Source of the DNA: Marsupella aquatica
Lineage: Eukaryota; Marchantiophyta
Direction: 5' to 3'
Length of the DNA: 64,000 nucleotides
Assembly: GCA_973895155.1 (NCBI GenBank)
Contig: OZ316895.1
Location: 10,912,001-10,976,000 of the forward strand
Below the pieces are notes generated by a model. The model was given only the letters and a program-made list of their open reading frames with translations. It was not told where the DNA came from and ran no database searches. The position numbers and the translations under genes were made by a program. This document shows, piece after piece, positions 1-11,445 of this stretch; the first letter of the stretch is position 1; each line of letters starts with the position of its first letter.

Positions 1-633
1 CGGATTTCTTGAACGAAGTCCAGCGGCCAATTTTGGCTCTTAGTCGTCGCAGAGGGTGTGCGGATACACTGGAGCTGGAGAGGGGGGAGCAGGAGGCAGA
101 GCTGGAGATGGACATGTTGACGGAGCTGCTGAGACTGAAGTGATCAGTGTCTCTGGTGAAAATGGTGTCTTCTTCCTGTTGGGTCCTTTGAACGCCACAT
201 CGTCTGACTGGGCTGCTTCTGTTCCTGTTTCTTCTTCCTCTCTGGAGGAGCTGCAACCCCTTTAGAGCAATGGGCTCCATGCCCCCCATGCCTACAGAAT
301 GTCTTCCTTTTACTGCTTCTAGCGCTTGCTTCCTTCTGCTGCTGGCAATTCTCACTTGCTCAGTGTCCTTCAATCTGAGCTACCAGCATGCACATAACAA
401 CCTTCACGTCACACAATTATTGCCAACGTACTAGATCCCGAGGATTGTTCGTCCCAGTGATCAGAGTACTGATAGTTGCTAACGTTAGCATTTGACCGAA
501 AATCCAACAGAAGCAAGGCTTGCTCCCTGCTTCAGTTTGCTTTTGTCAACGACGGTATCTGGCTATTCGATGACATGAGCAAGAGAAGATTGTGCTCACA
601 AAGGAATTGACTCTATGTCTTGTCTACCCGCAG
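1..633 (+). other. unresolved 5' part of the PAP12/FBN10 gene
   Basis: The frame starting at base 3 is open to about 140 and reads as a charged, Glu/Leu-rich stretch. It could be a 5' exon of the fibrillin gene downstream, with the transit-peptide region before the window. I could not find a clean exon carrying the conserved segment that should precede the exon at 634. Bases 140-633 therefore hold either a large intron or a diverged exon. The Met-initiated frame at 56-265 is low in complexity and I do not accept it as a gene. Confidence 0.3.
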
Positions 634-3600
634 ACTATTCAGGAGGCAGTGGATGCGCTAGAAGCAGCTGGAGGCATACAAGAGCCAGTAAGTTTTCTCC
701 AACATGGGGCATTGATAAATCAGAATTTCGGAACAGAAGACTCTACGCAGACCTGAGAAAGGGTGATGAAGATTGACCAAGCCCATATCTTGACATGTGT
801 TGGTTATTTTGGCAGACATCTTCGCCGTTAATTGAAGGACGTTGGCAGCTGATGTTCACAACAAGACCTGGAACTGCATCACCTATTCAGGTATTTTCTG
901 TTGTCTGGTGGACTGTAATCATAGGTCATATCTATCTTTTGGCACTCTGTTGGGGACCACAGGCTGTGAATGTCTAATGAATTTTGCAAACTGAAAACTG
1001 CTCGCTAATTTGTCCCTCTATCGTTGTACAAATCTGGGTTGAAAGTGATTCTAAGAGACGGCCTTATGCAGCGAACCTTTGTAGGTGTAGACCAGTTCAA
1101 AGTATTCCAGGAGATCTCACTGAGCAACACTGAGGATCCTCGAGTGAACAATATCGTCAGGTTCTCAGAGTCGATTGGCGAATTGAACGTACAGGTACAC
1201 ATCTGAAATCTTTTACGCAAATCCTTTCTGGTAACGGAGTTCAGCAACTGTTTTATGGAATCGACAGTCTTGTGTGGAACTTTCTGGCTGACTCTATAAC
1301 AGGTATAAACAATCTTTCATAGATATTTATCAAACACATTTAATTGACAATGGTTAACCTTCCTTTCTGCTCTACCTTTAGATAAACTTTGTAGTGACAG
1401 TTCTACGCTTGGAAGCCTTGATATCGACTTGTGTGTGAGTTTAACTGGACAAAATGGTAAACGATTTGCAATTTATGTGCCCAATTCAAACAGTTACAGG
1501 GAGGAGGACATGGGGCCATATGTAATCCGATATTGGGCACATGAACTGCAAATCCGAACCATTTTGTCTAGTAAGACTCCTAATCCCTCGGATTACCTAC
1601 AGCCCATATCTGAGGAGTGGCTTACGTTTCTTGAACCTAACAGACATTCCGAGGAAGAAATTCAAAAGCTATGAGAAGCTCGGGTATTTAGAGTGCAAAC
1701 TACATGCGTGACGTTCTCTTCTATATCGCACTCATCACTCTTGTTCTGTCATGGAGGTTGTAGAGTTTTGAACCTCACTTATTTTGTCTGGTTGTGATAG
1801 GCAGCTGCATCTCAGGATAATGGCACCCGCATTCTCTTCCGGTTTGATAAGGCTGCTTTCGAATTCAAGTTTCTTCCGTTCAAGGTTCCCTACCCAGTGC
1901 CGTTCCGGCTTCTAGGAGATGAAGCCAAGGGATGGCTGGACACCACGTATCTATCACCATCAGGGAACGTTCGAATTTCAAGAGGCAATAAAGTATGCAC
2001 CTCGTCTGTGCACGTAGAGATTTTTACTGCGGCAATTGGTTTTCAAACACTAATGTAACCCGCTTTGGGCATATCCTCCTGTAGTGACGGAGAGTTTAGG
2101 GTTCAACCTGGAGAGTTAACGGAGACCTATTTGTTGATAAGGAGTGCAGGGAACCACCTTCGTACTACAGAAGAATTTAGGGCCTCGTCAGCAGCTTCTT
2201 CAAGCCATTCGATCAGGGAATGAAGTTGAGAAGGTAAGGCTGTATGTGTCTAGTGTCACAATGAAGTAATGTAAGATGTGGACCATACAGCCTCTCGTAA
2301 AATTTATAAGAATTTTGCCGTGTACCATTGTGTGAAAGTATCTGGAAAGTTTACAGTTTATTTCTACATGCATAAATCGGGAATAAGTGTTAAGCCGCAC
2401 GCCTAATTTTGAATCAATACAATGCAGGCGATCCAAGACATTGTTGCACTGAATCCATGCAAGAATCCTACCGAATTTGACGGTCTTATAGGAACTTGGC
2501 GACTTTTATGGAGCTCACAGGTATGACTGAGACTACATTCTTTTGAATCCCTCTGGGAAATGAGCAGCCACCCTTTGTTGCGAAAATTATGTTCCATGCA
2601 TTGTGCAGTGGTTGCTGAACTCTGCTGACATTTGCTTATCACAGGCAGAGAATGCAAATTGGATACAGAAGTCCTCGGCAAACCTCAGCAACTGGCAAGT
2701 ATGTAGTTCTCAACTGAAAATCCAAGTTGAGAACAGTATGAAGTATCGTCTGTCATGACTCTTCGAAAAGTATTGCTGTGGCAATGCCATAATGCTCGAA
2801 ATGCTCACTGGGTTCTTCAGAACTTTAGTGAAGCTGGAAAATTTCACCACTCCCCTTGAAATTCCTAAGGCTGCAGGGTTTTTATATACATGCTGCGTGT
2901 TGCCCTTTCAGATCTATGCTGATAATGAAAGACTACAGAACTTGGTGGAATTTCTTCCCGGGTTGAAACTCAGAGCAGGAGCCCAAACGTCGTATGTATT
3001 GACAAAATTTACTTCCGTTTCGAAGTTTCTTGGGTTATTTTCAGCAAGCAAATATCCATCTTTCTCTGGGTGTTCCAAATCTTAGCATCTCCGGGTTTAA
3101 GGCAATTGATGTGTCTAATGAATGAACTTGCATATCTTAACTCATTAAACGTTATGCAGATAACTATATATAGTAATGGGGCCCTGTGTTTATGAGTTCA
3201 GGGTAGCTTCCAATGAACGACAGGATGTGAAAATTGAAGGGGCAACTCTAGAGCTTGGGCCACTTCGTATTCCTGTCAAGATTACAGGAGAAGGATTTGT
3301 GGACATTTTGTACGTTCCTGTCCAGTCGTAATCAAGATTCTGAAAGTTTTTCTTTCTCTTAGATTTCACCTAGACGATCACCAAAGAACAAAACTAAACT
3401 TGTAATGACTTCCAGTCTAATTTTATGATTAGTCCCACTCTTTGGCTACCTTTCTTCTTCTTTCTATTTCTATTGTTTTCTTGTTGTACTTCGTCCTGTG
3501 TCCCAATTGTGGGTATATAAAAATCATTTCATTCATTAGCTAGTTCACGATGGCTTTGTTGCAGGTATTTGGACAGCAAGCTTAAGATAAGTCGGGGAAA

Positions 3601-3646
3601 CAAAGGGAGTCTTTTTGTGCATATTCGAGATCCCGAGCCTAGGTAG
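634..3646 (+). CDS. plastid-lipid-associated protein 12 / fibrillin 10-type protein (5' end unresolved)
   Basis: This is a PAP/fibrillin-domain protein. The family acts in plastids (plastoglobules, thylakoid lipid metabolism); the exact substrate is unknown. Ten exons keep one frame with GT-AG borders: 634-687, 816-890, 1072-1194, 1801-1992, 2150-2233, 2428-2520, 2645-2698, 2912-2991, 3202-3309 and 3565-3646 (TAG). Family signatures are GRWQLMFTTRPGTASPIQ (exon 2), RTFVGVDQFKVFQ (exon 3), the run PFKVPYPVPFRLLGDEAKGW (exon 4), then a second repeat with GTWRLLWSSQ and the C-terminal ISRGN..LFVHIRD. This two-repeat layout matches Arabidopsis PAP12/FBN10 as I know it. The 5' exons (transit peptide) are not resolved. 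The exon at 3202 is shorter than expected for the family and its acceptor was chosen only because it keeps the frame. Exon 5 onward has no stops. Introns are 100-600 nt. Confidence 0.88.
1437..1579. repeat. intronic imperfect inverted repeat (MITE-like or pri-miRNA-like hairpin)
   Basis: Arms 1437-1485 and 1532-1579 are about 85% complementary over roughly 48 nt, around a loop of about 46 nt. The best-matching inner parts are ACAAAATGGT...ATGTGCCCAAT and its complement. It lies inside the 606-nt intron between PAP12 exons 1072-1194 and 1801-1992. It also creates a spurious open frame at 1429-1674. No clear target duplication was seen at the arm ends. Confidence 0.75.
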
Positions 3647-3914
3647 AAATTGGCGTGGATTCGAAATTGAAAAGTACCTCGAGGTTAAGCAAGCACACAG
3701 GCGAAGTTTAGTCCAGTCCTGAACCCTGCATGTTTGAGCTTGTGCATACGGCCTTACAGATTCAGAGAAGTCGTGGCTGTATGCCTCTGCTGATGGCCCG
3801 GGCTGATGGTCACTTAGCCATTCGAAAACCTTGATTTGCAGAATGTGGTTAGGAATGGCTGTTAGCGAAGTTGCCCCTTACCATTCTAGATTTGTTTATT
3901 TGCGTTCTGTACAG

Positions 3915-3920
3915 AATAAA
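3915..3920 (+). promoter_or_regulatory. possible polyadenylation signal of the PAP12 gene
   Basis: An AATAAA lies 269 nt after the TAG of the fibrillin gene. The position is plausible for a 3' UTR end. No transcript evidence is available. Confidence 0.3.
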
Positions 3921-5376
3921 CAGAAGTCCTCATTAGCTGGGAAACACAGTAGATTTCTTTGCTTTATATAAACATAAATTGATTTGGCTTCTGGCGGGAA
4001 AGCATTGAGTTGGCTTATGTCAGAAAGTTGTGTGAAATTTCCAAAACACGTGACTAGTAGCCATGATCATCCAAACATATTCAAATGAGCTCTCTAGCAA
4101 AGCCAATGTGGGTGGGCCTGAGCCCACTTATCCAGGGGGCAATTGTTCACCCCTAATGCAATGTACTTTATAAACTGAGTATCACCAGACTCACATTCGT
4201 GTGGGTTCACATTAGACTGGTGCGGTAGGCTTCTTGTCAACCCATAAAAAACGAGAAACGCCAAGAAAGAAAATTCCTCAGTAGAAGAGATAAAATTACA
4301 TCGAATCCTTAGTACCTGGTCAAGACAAAAGTGGAGAGACGAGAAAAAATAGAGAATTTGTAAGTTGGCAATGAACTTATATCATAGACAATTCTGTGGA
4401 GGCGAAGTAATCTAGAATTGCAAGCTTTCCTGGTTTGACATTGCTGCCGAGTAAAGCCCCGGCTGATCCGCTATGCCATGTGAGTATTCTGTGAATGGTC
4501 ATTTCGCAGGTTTAGTATGTGAAGCAAAATTGTTGTTTGTTTACAATTGCCGATACTTATGTACCACGGCCCAAAGTTTTGTCAAGGACAACCGGGGTAA
4601 CTTACAGCAATACTTAGAGATTGATAAGGTATTGATTGCATGGCTCCAAGAAGACTGAGCGAGGGTAAGAGAACGAAAGACGGAGTTTAACCCAGTGACT
4701 ACAATGTTTTGAGCGAGGAAATTAGATGGAAATCACTCAAAAGGTCCTTTAGCCATCTCAAAGAATGAAAGAATTCCTCATAACAGATCTCCAGAGCCCG
4801 CCGAAAAGGTACTGCGAGCAATCAATCTTCCAAACAAGGAATTAGTCAAGTGTCACTGGCAATGGAATGTGTACAACCTGCTACTGTAGGTAGAGCACTC
4901 GCTTGCCATTGTTAGAAACTGTCGGCTGTCACAGCTGCCAAGTAGCAAGCTGGAATCATGAGTCAAGCGGATATCGAGTTCGACCAACTTAAATGTCCTC
5001 TTTCGTTCACCAACCAATGTAAAACATCTCTTCTCCCTCAGCAATTCACGTAATTGGACATCAGCTACGCACTAGGAGATCGAAACTAACCTTCGTTTTC
5101 AAGTAGGTTCTATTCGTGCGGTTCAGCTGTAGCTCACACTGTGGTGAATACTGTCCTACGAAGTCGTTATCAAAAAACAAGTTCATATGTCAAATGAATT
5201 TCGCAAGCCATCGGAAGAAATTGGTAGCAGGTTGCTATTGGAGGTCACTTTCAGAGCGACAACGTAATTGCACTGAGGACCCATACTGGAATAATACTGG
5301 GGAAATTGTTGGGTTTCATTATGAGCCGGTACTCTGTCCTATGAGCCCGTTAGGATGAAATCACACTCGCCAATAA
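3921..5376. other. intergenic, nothing recognised
   Basis: Between the convergent fibrillin and invertase 1 genes. I see only short frames without family motifs and no RNA gene. Confidence 0.5.
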
Positions 5377-5550
5377 TCAGATATGAGTTGACATAATCAG
5401 CAATAAGTAAGGAGAGAGTATACACCATCAATCTATAAAAGATTCGTAAAGGTAAAGGACATTGGATATGAAGGAAAATAATCAGCGATAAGTAAGTCGA
5501 GAGTACAGACAGACCATCTATCATTCGTAAGACCATAATGGTAAAGGACA
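5377..5550. repeat. diverged direct duplication, about 90 bp unit
   Basis: Two units share AATCAGCAATAAGTAAG-like and ATTCGTAA..GGTAAAGGACAT-like segments, with small indels. Confidence 0.55.
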
Positions 5551-5564
5551 TAATAGAAGGTTCC

Positions 5565-5704
5565 CGCTTCGTGTTACAGCTGCCAGAATAATGGCAGCAA
5601 CAATCTCATACAATTTACAGCTGCCAGAATAATGCGCTTCGTGTTACAGCTGCCAGAATAATGGCAGCAACATTCTCATATAATTTACACCTTTCAGATT
5701 TGAT
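5565..5704. repeat. 70-bp tandem duplication
   Basis: The block beginning CGCTTCGTGTTACAGCTGCC at 5565 recurs at 5635. A third partial copy of the TTACAGCTGCCAGAATAATG part lies between them. Confidence 0.75.
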
Positions 5705-5735
5705 ATCTGTAACAATGAGTACATATCATTTACCA

Positions 5736-5975
5736 TCCCCAGCCTGAAGGTCAAGCAGGCAGGAGGAAAGTACTTTGCTTGCCATGAGATCACAAAGCTG
5801 GCAACTAAGCCTCCTCTCAACCCTCTTGGGCTCTACATGACCTAGATAATGTCCAAGGAGACACCACAAAGAGGACAAATCAGGCGGGAGGGAAAAATGA
5901 GTGCAAATTCGGCTTGCCATGAGTTTACAAAGCTAGCATCTAAGCTACATAATAATTGTCCAAGGAGAAGCCACT
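5736..5975. repeat. diverged direct duplication
   Basis: GCTTGCCATGAG..TCACAAAGCT..AACTAAGC and AATGTCCAAGGAGA..CCAC occur twice, once near 5776-5860 and once near 5911-5975. Confidence 0.55.
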
Positions 5976-5980
5976 AAGGT

Positions 5981-6213
5981 GACAGATATTGCGACTGGAT
6001 TTGTCTGACAATATTATCCGTCGAAGCACTAGTAACCAGAGTAAATTGCTGTGCGCTGCACTAATCATCGTGATCGTTAGCTACTAGCTAATCAAGGGGA
6101 CAGATATTGCGACTGGATTTGTCTGACAATATTATCCGTCGAAGCAATAGTAACCAGAGTAAATTGCTGTGCGCTGCACTAATCATCGTTCTCGTTAGCT
6201 ACTAGCTAATCAT
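5981..6213. repeat. 118-bp tandem duplication
   Basis: Unit 1 starts at 5981 (GACAGATATTGCGACTGGAT) and unit 2 at 6099. They are nearly identical, with a few substitutions (for example CACTAG versus CAATAG). Recent unequal duplication downstream of invertase 1. Confidence 0.85.
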
Positions 6214-6687
6214 GTATGCAACAATGGTTCTAAACAAATATTTTCGACCAATGGCTGGAACTGTCAAATTGAATCGTAGATTGATAAGGTTCTTTAACGG
6301 TCTAGAGGCCTACAATTTATCGTCCAGATTTGCCTCCACACACGCCGCACGTATGTACAAACAGTGAGAAACGCGCATATATGTACAAAAAGTGTTGAGA
6401 TGAGTAGTCTTCCCATCGATTCCTCTTCCCCTGTTCCAGTGACTAGCATTCGTAGGAAAGAGTCAACCATCCCATCTTGCTGCACTTCACAATTGAAACA
6501 CTGAAAAGAGTCGTTGCTTCATTGACTGACAGTTCAGTCAGTAGACCCGGAGCTAAAGATGCTGAAGCTGATAAAAAATTCAGTCACCTTAGCGAGAGCT
6601 CGTACTCGCCGATAATTATATACAGTATCTTGGAAGCAGTAATGCGCATTTCAAATCGTGCTTGGGGACAATTGGCATGAGTGGGTA

Positions 6688-9600
6688 CTAAATGCTGATC
6701 ATATGTACATCGGTCATTTGGTACACATCCAAGTTTTTGACATGGATGGGAGTACTTCCGTTGTTGAAGAGGAAGAGATGCGAATTCTCGTCGAGAGCTG
6801 CGGTGGGATAAACCCTCGATGTCACTGCCTGCCTGCCGCCTTGCACAAAGGTCTCCACGATGGAGTGATCCACCTGCATTTGAAAAACAAACCCATCAAT
6901 GAGTGACGAATTCAGCATGTCTCAGACAGAAAGCAGCAGTGTCACTATCGTTTGCAAAAATGATAGGAGTTGAAAACAGAGGATGTGGAATTATCCGAAA
7001 TGAGAGTTACTGTTAAAGCACCTTTGAGTAGATTGCACTCTGAAATAGCGTTACATACCAGAACACGCATGGTCAAATAGTTTTCAGTTGGCAAAACGGT
7101 GACGTAGCTGCCATAAACAGTTTTGTCGAGGTCCTTCGCCAGAGATGATCTGCTCTGGTCACTGCACACACGGGTAGACCACTGCCCGTTCTCCTGCGAA
7201 GCGATGTAGAAGAAAACTGCGGTCTGCTCAGTTTGAGCATCGTCGGTGTGGACGAGAAGTCCGAACGGGCCAAAAATGCCCTTGTGTGCCGACCCTCCTT
7301 GACTACAATCGAAACCCTCGGGATTCACATTTCCAATGGTAGAAAGGTCTGGCTTTTCGAAAGTGATTTCAACATCCAGCTGCATAACAGGACCAAAAGA
7401 TCTTATTAATATTAACAACTTCCGTCTGTTGAGCTACCAGGTTATCACTACAACATTTCCAAAACATATAGTTGATATTGTTTCTACCGTAATAACAGGC
7501 ACATTCACCCCTTCACTAAACACTGTCCGCTGTGAGAAAGAAATAACAATTGTTACAGAGGACAGTGTTATCACCTGAGATCCATCACCTCCTGCAATTT
7601 TAAGGACATCTCCATCGTTAAGGGTAATGTCTTCGTAGCTAGCCTTGGCACCGCGCAAGCTATTCACCTCCTCCACTGGCCATGTCAGCAAATTCTTTTG
7701 GGTCTTGTCGTCCAACCAAATCGTCCTTGGAATTGCCTGTTTCCATACGCTCAGCGTTAGCACACAACATAAAACGTGGCTAATATCAAACGATCATCTC
7801 GCCTTGCAACTCTAGAAACGAGTTCCACATTTTCAAGGTATTGTCTGGATACACAAGTAGCTGTCGAAATACAAAAGATGGGCGAAAGACATCAGCTTTT
7901 GCTCAAGATTTGAAAGAGAAGCTGATACCGTACCTGAACGGAAGCCCATCCCTTGATGATGTCGTCTTGTTGAGTATCAGACTCATTGACCCAGCTCCAC
8001 AATATGCGTCTGCCGGTGCTGGCGTCGTAGAAACTCTTGGAGGCATAGAATTTTCCGTAATCGTATCGGTAGCCCTTGCCAAGGTCTAGAGCAGGGTCAT
8101 CAACAGTAAACTCGTGGGTCACCGTGGAATAAGTGCCGATCGTGTAATAATCTTGAGCTATCGTATCCAAACTGGCCTTCAACACGTACTTGTACGAGTC
8201 CAAGTAGTTTTCTGGTCCCAATTTTGGCTGACCAAGTTTCTGAATTGATTCCTTCGGTTTGTAACTGACAGGGAAGAGGTCCACACACTCCCACATCCCT
8301 GAGCCGGCAACCTGGTGCAAATAGTTGGGAGCCAAATCCCACTTGGAGAAATCGCTACTGGAATACAAAAGAGACATTCCATCCTTAGTTCCATCTGCAT
8401 TATCCAACTTCGTTCCAATAATCAGCCTCCACAAACCATCATCCTCCAACCAGGCAGTCGTGGGGTCTCTGAAATCATCCTTCTTGTAGCCCACAGGGGG
8501 TTCCATGATCGGATTGGTCTCTGCCTTCCTCCATTTCCGAAGCAATGGGTCTGAGGGATCTACTGGGTACGCCACAGCTTGTGACTGGATAATCACGCCA
8601 TTCTCAGTTCGTCCACCAGTGTAAAGGATCACCGGAGTTCCATCTTTCAGGATTGTTGCAGAGCCAGACCACACACCATCTATGTCATACCACTGGTCGG
8701 GATACAACGCCACTTCGAGGTACATCCAGTGAATCAAATCTGTCGACACAGCATGGCCCCAGGAGATGTTGCCCCAGACGGCAGCGTTGGGGTTGTACTG
8801 GTAGAAGAAATGATAGAAGCCTCCATAGTACATAGGAGCTGCAAATTCCGAGAAGTCAAGATTAGAACTTGACACTTTGCGCACAGTTGATGATGCCCAT
8901 TGCTTAAGCTTAACCCAATGCACAACTACGACACAGCAAGTTTCCTCGAGGTCACTGGTGACTACATGACTTTCGAAAGAGATCGATGAGACGTGTGATG
9001 AAAAACTGTCTTGGAGGCAACGAATCGCGGAAATCCTGCAAGACTAACCATCGCACTGGGACCACTGACTGCCTAGAAAGCCCATCGGGTGTCACGATTA
9101 GGAATCTGTAGGAACTGTGATCGCAAAGCGAAACTGTGACGAATGAGAATGATTGAGAAGTTTGGCAGCTTGCCGCACAAAACTTTCATCCAAAGGTCAA
9201 TATGGTTTTACCACTGAGAGGCGTGGGCCCAGAGTAACATAGAGAGGTGAAAACGAGGTCTGGGTAAGCAACGAAGAAAACCGACTCTGTTGCGCAACTG
9301 ACAGGAGAGATTAATTGACCAGAAAGACCGTCACTTCATGCAAAGAAGGACACAGATATCGTTTTAGAGGCTCACCATTGGGATCTGTCGACAGAAGCAA
9401 AGGGCAACGCGAATCCCGCCATACACATGACAGAAGCCAAACAACAAGATAAACATCCATCAGCTAAATAATCTCTGCTGTACTCCATTCTATTGATATT
9501 ACAAAGTCGTGACAGAGCAGAAACAAAGTCGTGACAGAGCAGTAACAAAGTCAGAAACGCCAATTGCACATCGGGCCGCCAACTAAAAACTAAACTGCGG

Positions 9601-10079
9601 ATTATAATCATTGAAAGCGAATTGCAGCCTGTTCCCAGAATTTGGGGATCGAGTCAGATATGGAATGTGGCCTTACCGTTCATCCAGTTCCGGTCGGGCT
9701 GGAAGTGGAAAGTCGTTTTGGAAGCTTTGTAAAAATGATCAAATTCGCCTCCGTTCACAGCACCATCCTCCACTCTCCATGCTGATTTCTCCACCTGAAT
9801 CTGGGGGTCTCCTCCATCGGAAGAACCCTGCAGGCTCGAATTGTATGATACCACTGCTCCACCCACGAACAGGATGGCGGCAATGCAGCAAATCGAGACC
9901 GCCAGAACGGCAGTCCAAGCTTTACTCTTTCGCTGCGAAGGGGCGCCATCCTCATTGGAAGCATTTGCGGGTACAGCAACGTAGTCCTCATTTACCCGTG
10001 AGATCCTGGAGCTCACTCCGCACTCGATGTCGTGCAGTTGTTCGACTAACAAGGGCGCTTCTATGTCAGAATTCTCCAT
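6688..10079 (-). CDS. vacuolar acid invertase 1 (beta-fructofuranosidase, GH32)
   Basis: Hydrolyses sucrose to glucose and fructose in the vacuole. Six exons (minus strand): 10079-9677, 9384-9376, 8838-7934, 7736-7575, 7379-7059, 6873-6688; 661 aa. The N-terminus is cytosolic with an acidic dileucine-type motif (EAPLL, residues 7-11). One membrane anchor follows near residues 53-80, as in vacuolar invertase precursors. The nucleophile is D135 in N-D-P-N, the transition-state Asp is D262 in F-R-D-P, and the acid/base is E321 in MWECVD. Val rather than Pro after WEC marks the vacuolar class. The sucrose-binding box is VWSGSATIL. The C-terminal beta-sandwich motif DHSIVETFVQGGR spans the exon 5/6 junction. 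All junctions are GT-AG and in frame. The residue after NDPN is Ala in both copies. Its nearest relative is the copy at 25.7-30.8 kb. Confidence 0.96.
9376..9384 (-). other. 9-nt mini-exon of invertase 1
   Basis: ATCCCAATG between AG and GT. With the G that ends exon 1 it completes Asp and then encodes Pro-Asn of the catalytic NDPN motif. Such a mini-exon is characteristic of plant acid invertase genes. Confidence 0.93.
9503..9560. repeat. 25-bp tandem repeat in invertase 1 intron
   Basis: ACAAAGTCGTGACAGAGCAG is repeated about 2.3 times in the intron between exon 1 and the mini-exon. Confidence 0.75.
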
Positions 10080-10345
10080 TGTCTGTTATCTGAATTGACC
10101 AATGATTGAAGAATGGGGCAATTGGCTAAAACCACCTCTCCTATTGTCGAGCAGGCTGTGTTCCTCCGTCACGGATGCGTTCTGCCCGCTTAGATTGCGG
10201 TACACGTTGTCGTCTACCTCCCCCTCACAGCTTACAATCAACAACAACTCCTGTATCACCTGGGGACCGACAATTACAACTGTCAAAGAAAAGCAGATCA
10301 AACTCCCACTCCCACCACGATTGTTCACGCTGATTGATTGCTGCT

Positions 10346-10518
10346 GGAACTGAGCTGCCTTCAATCGATCGACCGATGATCACGACTATCTAACTCTCTC
10401 AAGTGAGACGGCTGGAAGGAAGGCCTGTTGGAACTGAACTGCCTTCACTCGATTGCTTCCTGGGCCACCGATGATCAGTGCTAACTAACTCTCAAGTGGG
10501 AAGGCTGGAAGGAAGGGC
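10346..10518. repeat. 84-bp tandem duplication upstream of invertase 1
   Basis: GGAACTGA(G/A)CTGCCTTCA and the following CCGATGATCA...GGCTGGAAGGAAGG recur at 10346 and 10430. It sits within 450 bp of the invertase 1 start codon, so it could affect the promoter. Confidence 0.7.
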
Positions 10519-10744
10519 TGCTTAGCTTGGCTGCTTGTGCTGCTGAACACGCTTCTCTCCCAGGATTGCTCTCCCACACTTCGGTCGTGGAAACTGTGCC
10601 GGACTGCTGGGAATTTATGCAGCCAGGACGTGGAGATGGGTCCGTGAAGAAATTGAGTAAGGAAGAATAAAATAGTAGAGCGCAGCCACCTGTGACGGTC
10701 ACATAATAGATGACAGCGGCAGAGACCTATCATGATAGGATGGC

Positions 10745-10915
10745 AACCTCAACCTACACAGCCAATAGTCTCTCTGACTCGGACAATCTATCCATCTACG
10801 CAGTCTGTCTCTCTCTCTGTCTTTGGGAGGAAGACGGATGCCTACGCAGCCAAAGGGTTCTGTGATTTGAACAATCTATCCATCTTCGCTCTCTCTTTGG
10901 GAGGAAGAGGAATCG
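10745..10915. repeat. 88-bp tandem duplication with CT-rich tracts
   Basis: ACAATCTATCCATCT...CTTTGGGAGGAAGA occurs at about 10783 and 10871, with CTCTCT tracts inside each unit. Confidence 0.6.
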
Positions 10916-11299
10916 GCACACTCCAGATTCCCCTCCCTAATCGGGTCCGTGTTTTGCTCTCTGCAGTCTCTTGCATCACCACCACGCGACACGATTGCTG
11001 ATTGGCCGCTTCATTTCTGCCTGGAAGCTACACTCAGGCTCTCGTTTCATGTGGATTACAAGATGGACCGTCTCCTTTTTCAAAGATTCTTCAGCTAAGA
11101 CGCTGCTCTCATGTGATCATGCTGCCCTTTTGTGCTTCCGATACTTTCGGGAAAAATATATGATGTAGCGCTTTTATGATCAGACAATAATGTGACACAA
11201 AATCTTGGTCTGTACTTTCCAACTACCAGAGAGTTTGTAAGTTGTAACAAGTGAATGGTTTTTTTGTTTTGTTTTTCCCACATGCAAAGGTGGGGGGAC

Positions 11300-11445
11300 C
11301 TGCAAGGCCTGAAACTTTCCAGTCCTTGCCCTTGGGACCCCCACAAAATATGCCATTGGGCCCGGGTCATAAGGGGTTACTGGTCCTTGCCATTGGGACC
11401 CCACAAAATATGTCATGCGCATAAGGGGGTACTGCCGGAAACACC
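11300..11445. repeat. about 70-bp direct duplication
   Basis: CCTTGCC(C/A)TTGGGACCCC followed by ACAAAATATG and a CATAAGGGG segment appears twice. Confidence 0.65.

Noticed and set aside
1429-1674. 81-codon frame in the fibrillin region
   Set aside because: It spans the intronic inverted repeat and is flanked by well-supported exons in other frames.
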